Source: JAKAVN01 sp963734845 (lineage in GTDB: Bacteria > Desulfobacterota > Binatia > Binatales > Binataceae). From it: 64,000 nucleotides of DNA. The notes below the pieces were generated by a model. It did no database searches, had not been told where the DNA came from, and saw only the letters and a program-made list of their open reading frames with translations. Shown here in pieces: positions 63,229 to 64,000 of the stretch; the stretch's first letter is position 1; each line of letters opens with the position of its first letter. A program made the translations under genes and the position numbers. The stretch is taken from the NCBI GenBank assembly GCA_963734845.1, contig CAVTIS010000003.1, positions 62,001 to 126,000 of the forward strand. Reading direction: 5' to 3'.

Positions 63229-63624
63229 ATCGATAACTCGCGGCAGCAAGGCGGTCTCTTCAACGCAGCCCGCCATGCGCGCGAGCTGGACGTGTACCAG
63301 GTCGTGGCGCCGCTCAGCGAGCAGCCTCCCGACCGTGCGGCGCATCGCCGGCGTTTCATGCATCGCGGTTTGCAGCGGCCGTCCTGCCAGCACGCCGCCG
63401 CATAGGCCCACGGCCATTCCAGCCGCGCGATACGGCACCACGATCGTCTCTTCGCATAACGGCGCCGCGGCCGCGTCATCTGCAGGCGCATCCTTGCCGC
63501 CGCCGAAGCAGAGCAGAGTCACCCGATGGCGCCGGCCGAGCAGCCGCAGCTGATGATGCGCCCGGAGTTGGTAGCCGCGCAGCGGCGGATCCGGTGGTTT
63601 CGCGGCGATGAAAAGAATTCTCAT
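63130..63624 (-). pseudogene. Glycosyltransferase N-terminal fragment
   Basis: From ATG 63624: MRILFIAAKPPDPPLRGYQL, RAHHQLRLLGRRHRVTLLCF, then LLAERRHDLVHVQLARMAG and RVIDLVDALSLNFQRRS. This is the acceptor-binding half of a GT4-type enzyme. After GIAARLEARRRVAF near 63130 the frame leaves the family and continues into the reversed neighbour. The donor-binding half is missing. Confidence 0.65.
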
Positions 63625-63658
63625 CGATTCACGCGTGGCCGCACCCAACGGTGACGCG

Positions 63659-64000
63659 CTACTCATCCGGGTCCTCGGTGGCCGAATCCGCGGCCTCGGA
63701 CTGGCTGGAGGTCGTGGGCGTCAACGTCCGGCGCATTTCCGGCGTGATCGGCTCATCGTCATGGACCACCGCGGAATCCGTCGTTGGCGCGGTCGCCAGC
63801 GCGCCGGGCGCGAACGCTGCATGCGGCTGCGACGCGCGCGATCCGGGCGTTGCCGCCTCCAGCACGACGATGGTTACCAGACCCGCCGGCCCGGGGTTGT
63901 AAACGACTGCGCTGCTTTTCAATGATGCGCTCATCAGGAGTTTTTTCGTGGCCGCCCCGATCTCCAGGTTCTGGAAGCTGACGGTGATTTTTCGATCGCT
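63659..64000 (-). CDS. C-terminal part of a secreted or surface protein (partial)
   Basis: The minus-strand frame enters from the right edge as KITVSFQNLEIGAATKKLLM, then SSAVVYNPGPAGLVTIVVLE and an acidic/Thr tail ending SATEDPDE. It has beta-strand character and no membrane helix in the visible part. The N-terminus is outside the window; the family cannot be given. Confidence 0.45.
   Translation of the reverse strand, partial: SDRKITVSFQNLEIGAATKKLLMSASLKSSAVVYNPGPAGLVTIVVLEAATPGSRASQPHAAFAPGALATAPTTDSAVVHDDEPITPEMRRTLTPTTSSQSEAADSATEDPDE

Noticed and set aside
1..64000. tRNA, rRNA and CRISPR genes
   Set aside because: No cloverleaf-type tRNA sequence, rRNA core sequence or repeat-spacer array was noticed by eye; a covariance search was not possible.

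Overview
The window is GC-rich bacterial chromosome with a soil or free-living, Gram-negative character. It encodes many lipoproteins with lipoboxes, an EmrAB-type tripartite efflux pair, BON-domain and CsbD stress proteins, Dps, cardiolipin-synthase-like and sigma-54-dependent proteins. No rRNA or tRNA gene and no taxonomic marker was recognised. A Binatota-, acidobacterial- or deltaproteobacterial-like soil lineage fits the gene content, but that is an inference.

Layout. 0-11 kb: small stress and envelope genes (four Thr-rich mini-lipoproteins, BON protein, MFS carrier, DUF3309 and Thivi_2564-like small membrane proteins), then a 625-residue AI-2E permease fused to a cobalamin-binding-like domain, then a DUF883/DUF3618/holin-like membrane trio. 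11-20.7 kb: a mobile and decayed zone with DDE-transposase copies, a large serine recombinase + DUF2924 + zinc-ribbon module, BON, CsbD, tiny membrane ORFs and a frameshifted Crp/Fnr regulator. 21-26 kb: an intact IS5-family element with CTAG target duplication, a lipoprotein phospholipase D, and remnants of a recombinase, a hybrid histidine kinase and a hemerythrin. 26-33.6 kb: DUF2252, isochorismatase, frameshifted NRAMP-like carrier and truncated DUF3147, then integrase fragments on both sides of an intact fatty-acid desaturase, then IS3, IS110, zinc-finger and DUF2924 debris. 33.7-39.3 kb: PfpI, Dps, aldo/keto reductase, EmrB and EmrA. 39.4-47.1 kb: lipoproteins, LLM oxidoreductase, broken SCO1 and multicopper oxidase, His-rich methyltransferase, AhpD-like protein. 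48.6-53.4 kb: PsiE-like protein, second AI-2E/cobalamin-domain fusion, DksA-like protein, glycosyltransferase. 53.7-64 kb: a 1378-residue repeat-rich secreted protein, a lipoprotein, an NtrC-type regulator preceded by two sigma-54-type promoter motifs, a polytopic membrane protein, and a rearranged exopolysaccharide region running off the end.

Themes. Intact genes are mostly about stress, redox, metal and envelope functions (Dps, PfpI, AhpD-like, BON, CsbD, PLD, EmrAB). They sit between many broken genes. Several conserved proteins are interrupted by a single frameshift with all functional residues otherwise present, so either pseudogenisation or assembly error must be considered. The most unusual intact genes are the two AI-2E permease/cobalamin-domain fusions, which keep the axial-ligand histidine of B12-binding folds.
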